This document shows, in pieces, positions 30,778 to 36,883 of a DNA stretch of 64,000 bases. Under the pieces are notes generated by a model. It searched no databases. It was not told where the DNA came from and saw nothing but the letters and a program-made list of their open reading frames with translations. The position numbers and the translations under genes were made by a program. The stretch's first letter is position 1. The number at the start of each line of letters is the position of its first letter. The stretch is from a virus. The stretch covers positions 92,273 through 156,272 of IMG/VR virus record IMGVR_UViG_3300050821_010968, one strand, 5' to 3'.

Positions 30778-30861
30778 CGCTCTATGGCGAAACTAGTAGA
30801 CGCGCAACGTTGAGAACGTTGTCCTTCGGGATTCCAGATGCAAGTTCTGGTAGAGCGACCA
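30778..30861 (+). tRNA. tRNA-Leu (GAG), G55 class
   Basis: Acceptor CGCTCTA/TAGAGCG, A73, encoded CCA; anticodon stem CAACG/CGTTG, loop TTGAGAA. T-loop TGCAAGT (G55), D-loop with CTAGTAG (A18-G19). Confidence 0.9.
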
Positions 30862-30869
30862 AATTAAAT

Positions 30870-30945
30870 GCTGCGTAGGACTAGCAAGCGAGTCGCCGCC
30901 CTGTGAAGGCGGAGGAGGTCCGTGCAAATCGGACACGCAGTTCCA
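30870..30945 (+). tRNA. tRNA-His (GTG), G55 class
   Basis: Acceptor GCTGCGT/ACGCAGT, encoded CCA; anticodon stem CCGCC/GGCGG, loop CTGTGAA. T-loop TGCAAAT (G55), D-loop AGCAAGCG (A18-G19). Confidence 0.88.
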
Positions 30946-30949
30946 GTTC

Positions 30950-31021
30950 GGGGTAACCGCGAGGGCGGAGATTGGTCTTGCAAACCGATTGCGATGGGCG
31001 CGACTCCCATTTACTCCACCA
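30950..31021 (+). tRNA. tRNA-Ala (TGC), G55 class
   Basis: Acceptor GGGGTAA/TTACTCC, A73, encoded CCA; anticodon loop CTTGCAA. T-loop CGCGACT (C54-G55-C56), short D-arm CCGC-GAGG-GCGG (A18-G19). A canonical tRNA-Ala with the same anticodon follows. Confidence 0.85.
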
Positions 31022-31027
31022 AGCTAC

Positions 31028-31103
31028 GGGCCTTTAGCTCATCTGGGAGAGCGGCTGCTTTGCAAGCAGCGGGTGGTCGGTTCAAGTCCGGCAAGGTCCA
31101 CCA
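31028..31103 (+). tRNA. tRNA-Ala (TGC)
   Basis: Acceptor GGGCCTT/AAGGTCC, A73, encoded CCA; anticodon stem GCTGC/GCAGC, loop TTTGCAA. Canonical elbow: T-loop TTCAAGT, D-loop with GG. Confidence 0.93.
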
Positions 31104-31110
31104 TTTTTAC

Positions 31111-31201
31111 AGAGAGTGAAGCCGTCGAGGTACGGCGACCGTTTCGAAAGCGGATCGAACTTCGAGAGAAGTTTGCGGAGCATCCCCGTCGCTCTCTGCC
31201 A
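31111..31201 (+). tRNA. tRNA-Ser (CGA), G55 class
   Basis: Acceptor AGAGAGT/GCTCTCT, encoded CCA; anticodon loop TTCGAAA. Variable arm AACTTC-GAGA-GAAGTT. T-loop AGCATCC (G55-C56), D-loop TCGAGGTA (A18-G19). Confidence 0.8.
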
Positions 31202-31206
31202 ATTAC

Positions 31207-31296
31207 GGAAGGTGAATCTAACCAGTGTTAGACTCCGTTTTGAAAACGGATGGAGCCCTAACCGGCTTGGGCGGCAGCAGCACCCGCCTTCCTCCA
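31207..31296 (+). tRNA. tRNA-Ser (TGA), G55 class
   Basis: Acceptor GGAAGGT/GCCTTCC, T73, encoded CCA; anticodon stem TCCGT/ACGGA, loop TTTGAAA; class II variable arm. T-loop best read as GGCAGCA (G55-C56), D-loop ACCAGTGT (A18-G19). Confidence 0.82.
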
Positions 31297-31366
31297 GTCA
31301 AGACCAGCGCAGGCCAACGTGCCGGAATGGTTGAAAGGGATGCGTCGTGGCATCTCGCGCAAAATT
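31297..31366 (+). other. possible tRNA-Ser remnant
   Basis: GTGCCGGAATGGTTGAAAGG resembles the 5' half of a class II tRNA (D-arm with GGTTGA), but no matching 3' half exists here. Probably a decayed tRNA. Confidence 0.35.
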
Positions 31367-31456
31367 GGAGCGTAAACGGGACGAGCGCGCCCGGCCTGCT
31401 TGGAAAGCATCGCGAGCCTGCAAAGGCCTCTGACGCAACTTCAGTGCGCTCCGCCA
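31367..31456 (+). tRNA. tRNA-Ser (GGA), G55 class
   Basis: Acceptor GGAGCGT/GCGCTCC, G73, encoded CCA; anticodon loop TTGGAAA. T-loop CGCAACT (G55), D-loop ACGAGCGCG (A18-G19). Confidence 0.82.
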
Positions 31457-31461
31457 GATTA

Positions 31462-31551
31462 GGAGAGTTAACTCATCAGGTGATGGGACAGGTTTGCTAA
31501 ACCTTGTGTACCTTTACGGGTATGGGACTCGGGTTCGCCAACTCTCCGCCA
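31462..31551 (+). tRNA. tRNA-Ser (GCT), degenerate T-arm
   Basis: Acceptor GGAGAGT/ACTCTCC, G73, encoded CCA; anticodon stem AGGT/ACCT, loop TTGCTAA; variable arm TACC/GGGTA. The T-arm region (31524-31540) does not fold into a 5-bp stem with a 7-base loop. Confidence 0.75.
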
Positions 31552-31594
31552 TTTACGACTTTCCCGTACCTGAGATACGCGAAAGTCGCGATCC

Positions 31595-31623
31595 TTGACC
31601 GCACCTGTCGAATCCCCTAGCCT
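31595..31623 (+). promoter_or_regulatory. promoter of a structured RNA
   Basis: TTGACC 31595-31600, 17-base spacer, TAGCCT 31618-31623. No gene follows for 230 bases; a structured RNA does. Confidence 0.6.
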
Positions 31624-31627
31624 CCCC

Positions 31628-31770
31628 AGATCGCGTGGCATCCGCGTCCGGCGCAAGCCGAGGTCGGGAGGGCTATGATAGGCCGGAGCGCAGGAGTAGC
31701 GCTGTTCTGGGATTGCTACAGCCCAGATGAAAAGCCTCTGGCCTTTCCTAGCCCTCCCGACAAGTTTTGG
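31628..31770 (+). ncRNA. unassigned structured RNA
   Basis: Downstream of the promoter at 31595 lie a GNRA hairpin CGGC-GCAA-GCCG (about 31649-31660) and a long stem GTCGGGAGGGCT (31663-31674) with AGCCCTCCCGAC (31750-31761), continued by AGGCC/GGCCT after an internal loop. The stem encloses AGCGC/GCGCT and CTGGG/CCCAG hairpins. There is no tRNA-like arm. No known RNA family recognised. Confidence 0.55.
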
Positions 31771-31817
31771 GAATGTCAAGTCAGTCAAACTGACTCACCA
31801 CCCCATATTGGGTATCC

Positions 31818-31846
31818 TTGACATTCAAAATCGAATCAGGTACACA
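31818..31846 (+). promoter_or_regulatory. promoter
   Basis: TTGACA 31818-31823, 17-base spacer, TACACA 31841-31846. The ATG at 31853 falls at the expected transcription start. Confidence 0.75.
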
Positions 31847-31852
31847 AACATC

Positions 31853-31942
31853 ATGAGCAAGAGATTCAACCGCGTGCAGCAAGTCAACTTCGTCCGGTAT
31901 ATTCCGGGCGGGTCTTCGGCGCGTGAGCAGGATATCTGGTAA
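31853..31942 (+). CDS. small protein, probably leaderless
   Basis: The 29-residue frame reads MSKRFNRVQQVNFVRYIPGG and ends SSAREQDIW. The ATG lies 7 bases after the -10 with no ribosome-binding site, and the gene is followed by its own terminator, so this is a complete small transcription unit. Function unknown. Confidence 0.55.
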   Translation: MSKRFNRVQQVNFVRYIPGGSSAREQDIW

Positions 31943-31964
31943 ACCCAGTCGCTCTCAAGGTTCC

Positions 31965-32002
31965 GAAAGGCCCGCCCGGTAAACACCGAGCGGGCCTTTT
32001 TG
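31965..32002 (+). terminator. intrinsic terminator
   Basis: AAAGGCCCGC pairs with GCGGGCCTTT across a 14-base loop that itself pairs partly (CGGT/ACCG), followed by T residues. Confidence 0.9.
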
Positions 32003-32014
32003 CATTTGGACCAT

Positions 32015-32100
32015 GGGAGTGCGGTCGAGTTAGAGAGCGGCGCTGGTCTGTAAAATCAGTCCCCACGGGTGAGTAGGTGCAATTCCTTCCACTCCCACCA
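32015..32100 (+). tRNA. tRNA-Tyr (GTA), G55 class
   Basis: Acceptor GGGAGTG/CACTCCC, A73, encoded CCA; anticodon stem CTGGT/ATCAG, loop CTGTAAA; class II variable arm. T-loop TGCAATT (G55), D-loop with TTAGAG (A18-G19). Confidence 0.88.
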
Positions 32101-32193
32101 AAAGCAGAACTCGTCAAAGACGACGAGTTACAAACGAAACAGACGTTAACTCGCCAGAAACGGCGAATTATGGAGATGAGAAGTAACGAATAT

Positions 32194-32268
32194 CGATCTG
32201 TAGCTCAGGAGTAGAGCAGGAGACTGAAAATCTTCGTGTCGGTGGTGCGAGACCATCCAGATCGACCA
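32194..32268 (+). tRNA. tRNA-Phe (GAA), G55 class
   Basis: Acceptor CGATCTG/CAGATCG, A73, encoded CCA; anticodon stem GGAGA/TCTTC, loop CTGAAAA. D-arm GCTC-AGGAGTA-GAGC shows A18-G19 where GG is usual; T-loop TGCGAGA (G55). The clearest member of the G55 class. Confidence 0.92.
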
Positions 32269-32269
32269 T

Positions 32270-32343
32270 ATCTCTTTAGCTCAGTGGGAGAGCACCGGTA
32301 TGACATGCCGTGATGAACTGGTTCGATTCCAGTAAGAGATACC
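32270..32343 (+). tRNA. tRNA-Val (GAC)
   Basis: Acceptor ATCTCTT/AAGAGAT, A73, encoded CCA; anticodon loop ATGACAT. Canonical elbow (TTCGATT, GG). Confidence 0.9.
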
Positions 32344-32348
32344 AAATT

Positions 32349-32424
32349 TCGGCCTATAGCTAAGTGGTACAGCAAGCGCCTGATGAGCGTTTATGCCCGA
32401 GTTCGATTCTCGGTAGGCCAACCA
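32349..32424 (+). tRNA. tRNA-Ile (GAT), copy 1
   Basis: Acceptor CGGCCTA/TAGGCCA with a C1-A72 mismatch, A73, encoded CCA; anticodon stem AGCGC/GCGTT, loop CTGATGA. Canonical elbow. Confidence 0.82.
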
Positions 32425-32429
32425 AATGA

Positions 32430-32504
32430 TGTCTCTTAGCTCATCGGTAGAGCAAACGGCTGATAACCGTTAGGTAGATGGTTCAACTCCATCAGGGACA
32501 ACCA
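32430..32504 (+). tRNA. tRNA-Ile (GAT), copy 2
   Basis: Acceptor TGTCTCT/AGGGACA, A73, encoded CCA; anticodon stem AACGG/CCGTT, loop CTGATAA. Canonical elbow (TTCAACT, GG). Confidence 0.92.
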
Positions 32505-32538
32505 AATCAACGTTTACTCGAAAGGAGTAAAAAAGTTT

Positions 32539-32613
32539 AGTTCCTTGGGCCAGTGGCTGGTCGCCTCCTTTACACGGAGATTTAGCGGAGTTCGATTCTC
32601 CGAGGAACTACCA
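32539..32613 (+). tRNA. tRNA-Val (TAC)
   Basis: Acceptor AGTTCCT/AGGAACT, A73, encoded CCA; anticodon stem CTCC/GGAG, loop TTTACAC. Canonical elbow (TTCGATT, GG). Confidence 0.9.
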
Positions 32614-32614
32614 T

Positions 32615-32690
32615 TCACCCTTGGCGCAACTGGTAGCGCAACAGACTCTGAATCTGGAGGCTCTTCGTTCGAATCGAAGAGGGTGAGCCA
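32615..32690 (+). tRNA. tRNA-Gln (CTG)
   Basis: Acceptor TCACCCT/AGGGTGA, G73, encoded CCA; anticodon loop CTCTGAA. Canonical elbow (TTCGAAT, GG). Confidence 0.92.
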
Positions 32691-32695
32691 AATTT

Positions 32696-32770
32696 TCAAG
32701 GATCGTCTAGCGGTAGGACACGACGCATTGAACGTCGGCAACGTGGGTTCGAATCCTACTCCTTGATCCA
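32696..32770 (+). tRNA. tRNA-Gln (TTG), A33
   Basis: Acceptor TCAAGGA/TCCTTGA, T73, encoded CCA; anticodon stem CGACG/CGTCG is perfect, loop CATTGAA, so position 33 is A rather than T. Canonical T-loop TTCGAAT. Confidence 0.88.
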
Positions 32771-32801
32771 AATCAATCTGTGAGATATGTCATCTCACTA
32801 T

Positions 32802-32878
32802 TCCTGTTAAGTGCACCGGGTGTGGACATCTGACTGTTAATCAGATCGCGGCAAGTTCGAGCCTTGCAACAGGAGCCA
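32802..32878 (+). tRNA. tRNA-Asn (GTT)
   Basis: Acceptor TCCTGTT/AACAGGA, G73, encoded CCA; anticodon stem TCTGA/TCAGA, loop CTGTTAA. T-loop TTCGAGC. Confidence 0.93.
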
Positions 32879-32915
32879 TTTTAATCAGTGTACGGATTAT
32901 CCGTATACATAATAC

Positions 32916-33004
32916 ACTGACGTAGTCTAACTGGATCAAGGCACCAGACTACGAATCTGGAGTGGGAAACCACATTGCGAGTTCGAATCTCGCCGTCAGT
33001 GCCA
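32916..33004 (+). tRNA. tRNA-Arg (ACG) with long variable arm
   Basis: Acceptor ACTGACG/CGTCAGT, G73, encoded CCA; anticodon stem CCAGA/TCTGG, loop CTACGAA. The variable region holds GTGG-GAAA-CCAC, not expected in arginine tRNA. Canonical T-loop TTCGAAT. Confidence 0.88.
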
Positions 33005-33016
33005 CTTAATGTGCAT

Positions 33017-33091
33017 AGTCCCATAGCTCAGCGGAAGAGCCTTCGTCTTCTAAACGAATGGTCGGCGGTTCGAATCCGTCTGGGACTGCCA
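33017..33091 (+). tRNA. tRNA-Arg (TCT)
   Basis: Acceptor AGTCCCA/TGGGACT, G73, encoded CCA; anticodon stem TTCGT/ACGAA, loop CTTCTAA. Canonical elbow. Confidence 0.93.
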
Positions 33092-33095
33092 CCTT

Positions 33096-33173
33096 CTCGC
33101 TATAGTTCAAATGGATAGAACGTTGACCTCCGAAGTCTTCACGATCCGAGTTCGAGCCTCGGTAGCGAGTCCA
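33096..33173 (+). tRNA. tRNA-Arg (CCG)
   Basis: Acceptor CTCGCTA/TAGCGAG, T73, encoded CCA; anticodon loop CTCCGAA with a GAC/GTC stem core. T-loop TTCGAGC. Last tRNA of the array. Confidence 0.9.
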
Positions 33174-33174
33174 C

Positions 33175-33204
33175 TTGACACCCCACAGAAAGATTGCTTA
33201 TCCT
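33175..33204 (+). promoter_or_regulatory. promoter of a short RNA
   Basis: TTGACA 33175-33180, 18-base spacer, TATCCT 33199-33204. A terminator follows within 70 bases. Confidence 0.7.
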
Positions 33205-33210
33205 GATCGT

Positions 33211-33270
33211 CCTTCGACTAGTACGGGAGAAGGCCGTGTTGAGCCGCAATCCCAGCGCGGCCTTTTTCTC
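33211..33270 (+). ncRNA. short RNA between promoter and terminator
   Basis: A transcript from the promoter at 33175 would start near 33211 and stop at the terminator AAGGCCG (33230-33236)/CGGCCTT (258-264) with five T. About 55 bases, no coding frame of note. It may be a small RNA or an attenuated leader. Confidence 0.5.
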
Positions 33271-33316
33271 CTGATCGAAGCAGCCCGTGCTTGGGCTCAT
33301 CTGTACGCTGTTAACG

Positions 33317-33356
33317 AAAGCCCCGTGGGTTTCCTCCCCATGGGGCTTTTATTTTG
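33317..33356 (+). terminator. intrinsic terminator
   Basis: AAAGCCCC (33317-33324) pairs with GGGGCTTT (33342-33349), extended inside by TGGG/CCCA, followed by TATTTT. Confidence 0.9.
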
Positions 33357-33359
33357 CCC

Positions 33360-33388
33360 TTGACACACAGTTCCAATCCTCCTATTAA
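33360..33388 (+). promoter_or_regulatory. promoter
   Basis: TTGACA 33360-33365, 17-base spacer, TATTAA 33383-33388. One of the strongest matches in the window. It heads the PhoH and head-tail connector genes. Confidence 0.85.
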
Positions 33389-33419
33389 CCATGCAACTTA
33401 CTGTATCAATGGGGAATTC

Positions 33420-33448
33420 TTGACTTCATTCCCTCTCTAAAGTAACTT
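33420..33448 (+). promoter_or_regulatory. promoter
   Basis: TTGACT 33420-33425, 17-base spacer, TAACTT 33443-33448, 60 bases after the previous promoter. Confidence 0.7.
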
Positions 33449-33531
33449 GCGCGAACGAAACAATACTTGCGCCGGGGGCATAAGTATGTGTCGAACTCTG
33501 GACCCGACCAGATTGATTCATCCCCGCGCGA

Positions 33532-33876
33532 GTGAAGACATTGGTCAACTTCGACGACGAAATTGATGCTGCGGATACGTCTTCGCACCATCACAAACAT
33601 AGAGGACCAACTTTTGATTGGTCTTTGAATCTCGGACATGTGGCGATTGTGATTTCGTTCTTGCTCGGCACCGCCGGTCTATACGGTCAGAACGAATCAC
33701 GTTACGCTGTCCTGAGTGCCCGTGTGGATGAACTAACAGATGCGAAGTTGGCACCCCGCGTCAGCACGCTCGAAGCGCAGACATCCGATCTCCGCGACTG
33801 GATGAAGAATGAGACTGATCTCCTTCGTCAGATTCGCGATCTTCTCGATACCAAACAGGATAAGCCACATCGTTAA
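33532..33876 (+). CDS. membrane-anchored coiled-coil protein
   Basis: The 114-residue protein starts at GTG 33532. It has a cytoplasmic N-terminus with a His patch, a single membrane segment at about residues 34-50 (HVAIVISFLLGTAGLYG) and a coiled coil behind it (ARVDELTDAKLAPRVSTLEA). The ribosome-binding site is weak, so the start is uncertain. Comparable small proteins near lysis or connector genes are often holin-associated or of unknown function. Confidence 0.6.
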   Translation: MKTLVNFDDEIDAADTSSHHHKHRGPTFDWSLNLGHVAIVISFLLGTAGLYGQNESRYAVLSARVDELTDAKLAPRVSTLEAQTSDLRDWMKNETDLLRQIRDLLDTKQDKPHR

Positions 33877-33967
33877 ATTTATTTTGTGCGCGGAGGCAAA
33901 GCCTCTTGCTCGCAGTCGTCGGACATGAAAAGTTCTTTCTCGGGGCAGAGAAGAGAAAGGGCTAGTT

Positions 33968-34177
33968 GTGGTTCAAAACGCTGCACTAAAAGAAACGCTT
34001 TCAAACGAAACAGTTCTTGAGGAAATCCAAACATCTCTGCAAATCGAGGCAGATGATTTCATGACATTACTTTCGGGTGCACTGAATGCTACCAGCGTGG
34101 TGGCACTGACCAAATCCCTCTCTAATCTCAACGCAGGTCTCAAGAGGGTAAATCAGATTCTTCAGGAGCCCTCATAA
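33968..34177 (+). CDS. small helical protein
   Basis: The 69-residue protein starts at GTG 33968 behind AAAGGG and is entirely helical (TVLEEIQTSLQIEADDFMTLL, SLSNLNAGLKRVNQILQ). It precedes the PhoH gene by 22 bases. No family recognised. Confidence 0.55.
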   Translation: MVQNAALKETLSNETVLEEIQTSLQIEADDFMTLLSGALNATSVVALTKSLSNLNAGLKRVNQILQEPS

Positions 34178-34199
34178 CCAGAGACCTTCGGGGAACTAA

Positions 34200-35000
34200 G
34201 TGAACGACGACCTCGTTTTTGAAAATCCGATTACCCCACGCCCAATCTCGAAATCAGAAGCACGTAAAGCACGTCGAAAAGAAAAACAAAAGAAAGCTCA
34301 AGGATCAGCCGGGCCACTAACCGCCCGGAGCCAGAACCAGAGCCTCTACCTTGCGGCGCTCAGAGCCGGTCAGAGCATTTTTGCTGTGGGTCCGGCTGGA
34401 ACAGGTAAGACACTTCTTCCAGCCCGGATCGCAGCCCGCAGATTAGCAGACGGCGTCATCGACAAGATCGTCCTGTCTCGCGTCACAGCCTCCAAGCCTC
34501 AACATAAACTCGGCTTTCTGCCGGGTAAACTCGACGCCAAAATGCGCCCTTGGTTGATTCCGATTTTCGACGGGATCAAGGCTGAAGTAGGATCGGCCCT
34601 CCTCGATCAGTGGCTTCAAGACGGTCGGGTCGAAATTGCTGCGTTTGAGCATATGAGAGGACGCACATTTGGAAACGTTCCAACTTTCGTTCTGCTCGAT
34701 GAGGCCCAAAATGCGGACTTCGGCGACTTACGTCTTTTCTTAACGCGCATGGGCGAAGATGCGCAATGTGTCATTACCGGCGATCTCGAACAGATCGATA
34801 TTCCTAACTCCGGCCTAGAACGTGTTATTGGAATTGGAAAGCGCCATGATGTGGGTATGACATTTATCGAATTTACTGAGAAAGATGTCGTGCGTTCACC
34901 GTTGACCGCAGCGTGGGTACGGGCTTTTGCTGCGGAACTGAGAGGAGATGTCGAGAATCTTGACCACCTCCCTACTTTCCTGCACAGTCAGAGTCACTAA
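34200..35000 (+). CDS. phoH: PhoH-like P-loop ATPase
   Basis: The 266-residue protein has an Arg/Lys-rich N-terminal tail (about 18-45), then the PhoH core: Walker A VGPAGTGKT (about residues 62-70), the motif VTASKPQHKLGFLPGKLDAKM, Walker B FVLLDEAQNAD, and the Q-loop segment VITGDLEQIDIP. PhoH proteins are common in phages; they are ATP-dependent RNA/DNA-associated enzymes, some with helicase or nuclease activity. Start GTG 34200 follows GGGGA. An inverted repeat AGAGTCACT/AGTGACTCT lies just after the stop. Confidence 0.9.
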   Translation: MNDDLVFENPITPRPISKSEARKARRKEKQKKAQGSAGPLTARSQNQSLYLAALRAGQSIFAVGPAGTGKTLLPARIAARRLADGVIDKIVLSRVTASKPQHKLGFLPGKLDAKMRPWLIPIFDGIKAEVGSALLDQWLQDGRVEIAAFEHMRGRTFGNVPTFVLLDEAQNADFGDLRLFLTRMGEDAQCVITGDLEQIDIPNSGLERVIGIGKRHDVGMTFIEFTEKDVVRSPLTAAWVRAFAAELRGDVENLDHLPTFLHSQSH

Positions 35001-35026
35001 GTGATCCAAGAAAGTGACTCTTAATT

Positions 35027-35548
35027 ATGAGTTTTACATTTGTTGTTGAGAATGGCGTCGGAGACCCCGACGCAAACTCGTATGTAAGCGAGGATTACGC
35101 GAACGATTATATCGCGGTCAATTCATATGCAGCCGATACATGGGCTGCCTTGGATGATGATCAGAAGCAAAAGCTGCTGGTTCGCGCATCGAAGTCATTA
35201 GACGGTATCATGCAATGGGCTGGCACCCGCGTCGATGATGAATCTGGACTGCGCTGGCCCCGGTCCTGTGCCTATGATGCCGATGGCTTTCAAATCCCTG
35301 ATGATGTGATTCCCACCGTCCTGATGGACGGTGTATGCGAGTGGGCATCATATTTGATGACCTCAGACTGGACGGCTCCGCAGCCCCAGCGTGGCCTTAA
35401 TCGTATCGAAGTCGATGTCATCAAGATCGTTTACGATGATAGCTATGTTCGTCCGGCTCTTCCTGACTTTATCATTGCCATGCTGTCGGCAATCGGTCTC
35501 GTGAATAAAGGCGTTCGTCCGGCCTTCAAGAAAATCATCCGTAGCTAA
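35027..35548 (+). CDS. head-tail connector, DnaT-like family
   Basis: The 173-residue protein has SFTFVVENGVGDPDANSYVS at the start, KQKLLVRASKSLDGIMQWAG and LRWPRSCAYDADGFQIP in the middle; this is the pattern of the phage 'putative DnaT-like ssDNA-binding' (DnaT_2) family, which on gene position is a head-tail adaptor rather than a replication protein. It is the first of four connector-type genes in a row. Confidence 0.78.
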   Translation: MSFTFVVENGVGDPDANSYVSEDYANDYIAVNSYAADTWAALDDDQKQKLLVRASKSLDGIMQWAGTRVDDESGLRWPRSCAYDADGFQIPDDVIPTVLMDGVCEWASYLMTSDWTAPQPQRGLNRIEVDVIKIVYDDSYVRPALPDFIIAMLSAIGLVNKGVRPAFKKIIRS

Positions 35549-35559
35549 TTGGAAAAATA

Positions 35560-35934
35560 ATGGGCTTACGCAATACAGTTCAACTTGCCGCTCTTCAGGC
35601 GTTCATCACACTCGGTGATCTTGTCCAGACAGTCACTTACATGTCTCTGACTGGAGCAGTCACACGCGACATCGAAGCTGGAACTGTTGTGCCAGTCTCC
35701 GTCAACTATACGCTGCCACGCGCTGTCTTTGCCCGTTTTAAGGAAAGCGAGATCGATGCGAACGTTTCAGTCCTGACTGACTCGAAGCTGCTCATTCCGG
35801 CGCTCGATCTGCCTGTAGCACCAAAGTCCGCCGATATTGTTCTGGATGAAACTGGGCGTACATGGGAAATCGTACGTCGGCTTTCTGATCCAGCCGCAGC
35901 CGTCATCGTTTGCCAAGTGAGAACTTCGCGGTAA
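35560..35934 (+). CDS. head closure/adaptor protein (probable)
   Basis: The 124-residue protein has a beta-barrel-like strand pattern (VQTVTYMSLTGAV, RTWEIVRRLSDPAAAVIVCQV) of the size of siphovirus head closure proteins. It lies between the DnaT-like connector and the tail completion gene, the place where this protein is found. Its stop overlaps the next start. Confidence 0.65.
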   Translation: MGLRNTVQLAALQAFITLGDLVQTVTYMSLTGAVTRDIEAGTVVPVSVNYTLPRAVFARFKESEIDANVSVLTDSKLLIPALDLPVAPKSADIVLDETGRTWEIVRRLSDPAAAVIVCQVRTSR

Positions 35935-36431
35935 TGGCACGTTTCTCATACCATGCGGATGGAAATTTAGGTGCGGTCTTCAAGAATTACTTCAAAGGCG
36001 TCACCGCAGCCGCGATCCGTCAAGAAGACGAAATTCTGATTGCGTTGAATGACGCCATCCTTGCCTTGACGCCGGTCTGGGAGGGTGAACTCATCGTCAA
36101 CTGGCGTTGGTCTACAAAAGCACCAATCTATGGGCATATCGATCCCGTCGAATCGCCTCTCGATCCCGGACATACCGGTAAGAGCCTCGCCAATCCGGGC
36201 GGAATGCCGCTTGGACAAGAGCCTCGTCGCAAGGCAAATAGCGTGCGCCCCAAGCAATCTCTTTCCGGCGCACTGTCTGCTAAGGAACCGGTGGATATTT
36301 TCCTCACCAATGCCTCTGATATCGCTGTGGACGCCGAGTATGGGCTTGTACCCACCAAGGATCGGTCTCGTAGCGCGAATGGCATTGTGCGGCTCGCAAT
36401 TCGTCAAGTCATGGGCCGTCTAACGGCTTAA
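35934..36431 (+). CDS. neck/tail completion protein (probable)
   Basis: The 165-residue protein has an N-terminal helix pair (FKNYFKGVTAAAIRQEDEILI, then LNDAILALTPVWEGELIVNW) typical of the HK97-gp10-like neck proteins that join head and tail, followed by a long loop region and a C-terminal strand pair (DIFLTNASDIAVDAEYG). The start at 35934 overlaps the previous stop by one base. Confidence 0.65.
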   Translation: MARFSYHADGNLGAVFKNYFKGVTAAAIRQEDEILIALNDAILALTPVWEGELIVNWRWSTKAPIYGHIDPVESPLDPGHTGKSLANPGGMPLGQEPRRKANSVRPKQSLSGALSAKEPVDIFLTNASDIAVDAEYGLVPTKDRSRSANGIVRLAIRQVMGRLTA

Positions 36432-36442
36432 AGGATTCGGTT

Positions 36443-36883
36443 ATGCTAGAACACGACATGCTTCGGCAGGTTTTATACACGAAGGCGATCACCGTCGTGA
36501 ATACCAACAATTTTTTGTGCAAGATCGGCGAGGAACCTTTTGTTCCGCCGACCGATGGTACATTGTACGGGGAATTCTGGTTCCGGACAGCCGATGCCGA
36601 GCAACTCGAACTTGGCTCAATGACTGGGCAAGAATGTTCGCCGGGAATTGCGCAGTTCACGATCTTCGCGCCTGAAAAGGATGGCGACGGGCCGTCCCTG
36701 AAGCTCGCAGGTGCTTTGAAGCACTATCTCAACCGCCAGCAATGGATCGTCCCACCGGATGGTTATGTGAATCTTCAATCAGCTTCGGTCAAGCAGTTGG
36801 GGATCAAGAACGGGAAGAAAGTGGTGGTGGTGGATTGCCATTTCGACTTCTACTACAACAATCCAGCCGCCGCCCCTACCTAA
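36443..36883 (+). CDS. tail terminator protein
   Basis: The 146-residue protein has the pattern of DUF4128-type tail terminators: an N-terminal helix (MLRQVLYTKAITVVN), then DGTLYGEFWFRTADAEQLELG and VVVDCHFDFYYNNP strands. This protein caps the tail tube and stops its growth. Its end overlaps the minus-strand gene that interrupts the module. Confidence 0.7.
   Translation: MLEHDMLRQVLYTKAITVVNTNNFLCKIGEEPFVPPTDGTLYGEFWFRTADAEQLELGSMTGQECSPGIAQFTIFAPEKDGDGPSLKLAGALKHYLNRQQWIVPPDGYVNLQSASVKQLGIKNGKKVVVVDCHFDFYYNNPAAAPT

Noticed and set aside
30922-31500. Overlapping open frames within the tRNA array
   Set aside because: The bases are accounted for by tRNA-His, Ala and Ser genes with good stems and CCA ends.
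32349-32424. Initiator tRNA-Met
   Set aside because: The C1-A72 mismatch is typical of initiators, but the anticodon is GAT, not CAT.
32514-32771. 85-codon minus-strand frame
   Set aside because: It is opposite three tRNA genes (Val, Gln, Gln) and has no ribosome-binding site.
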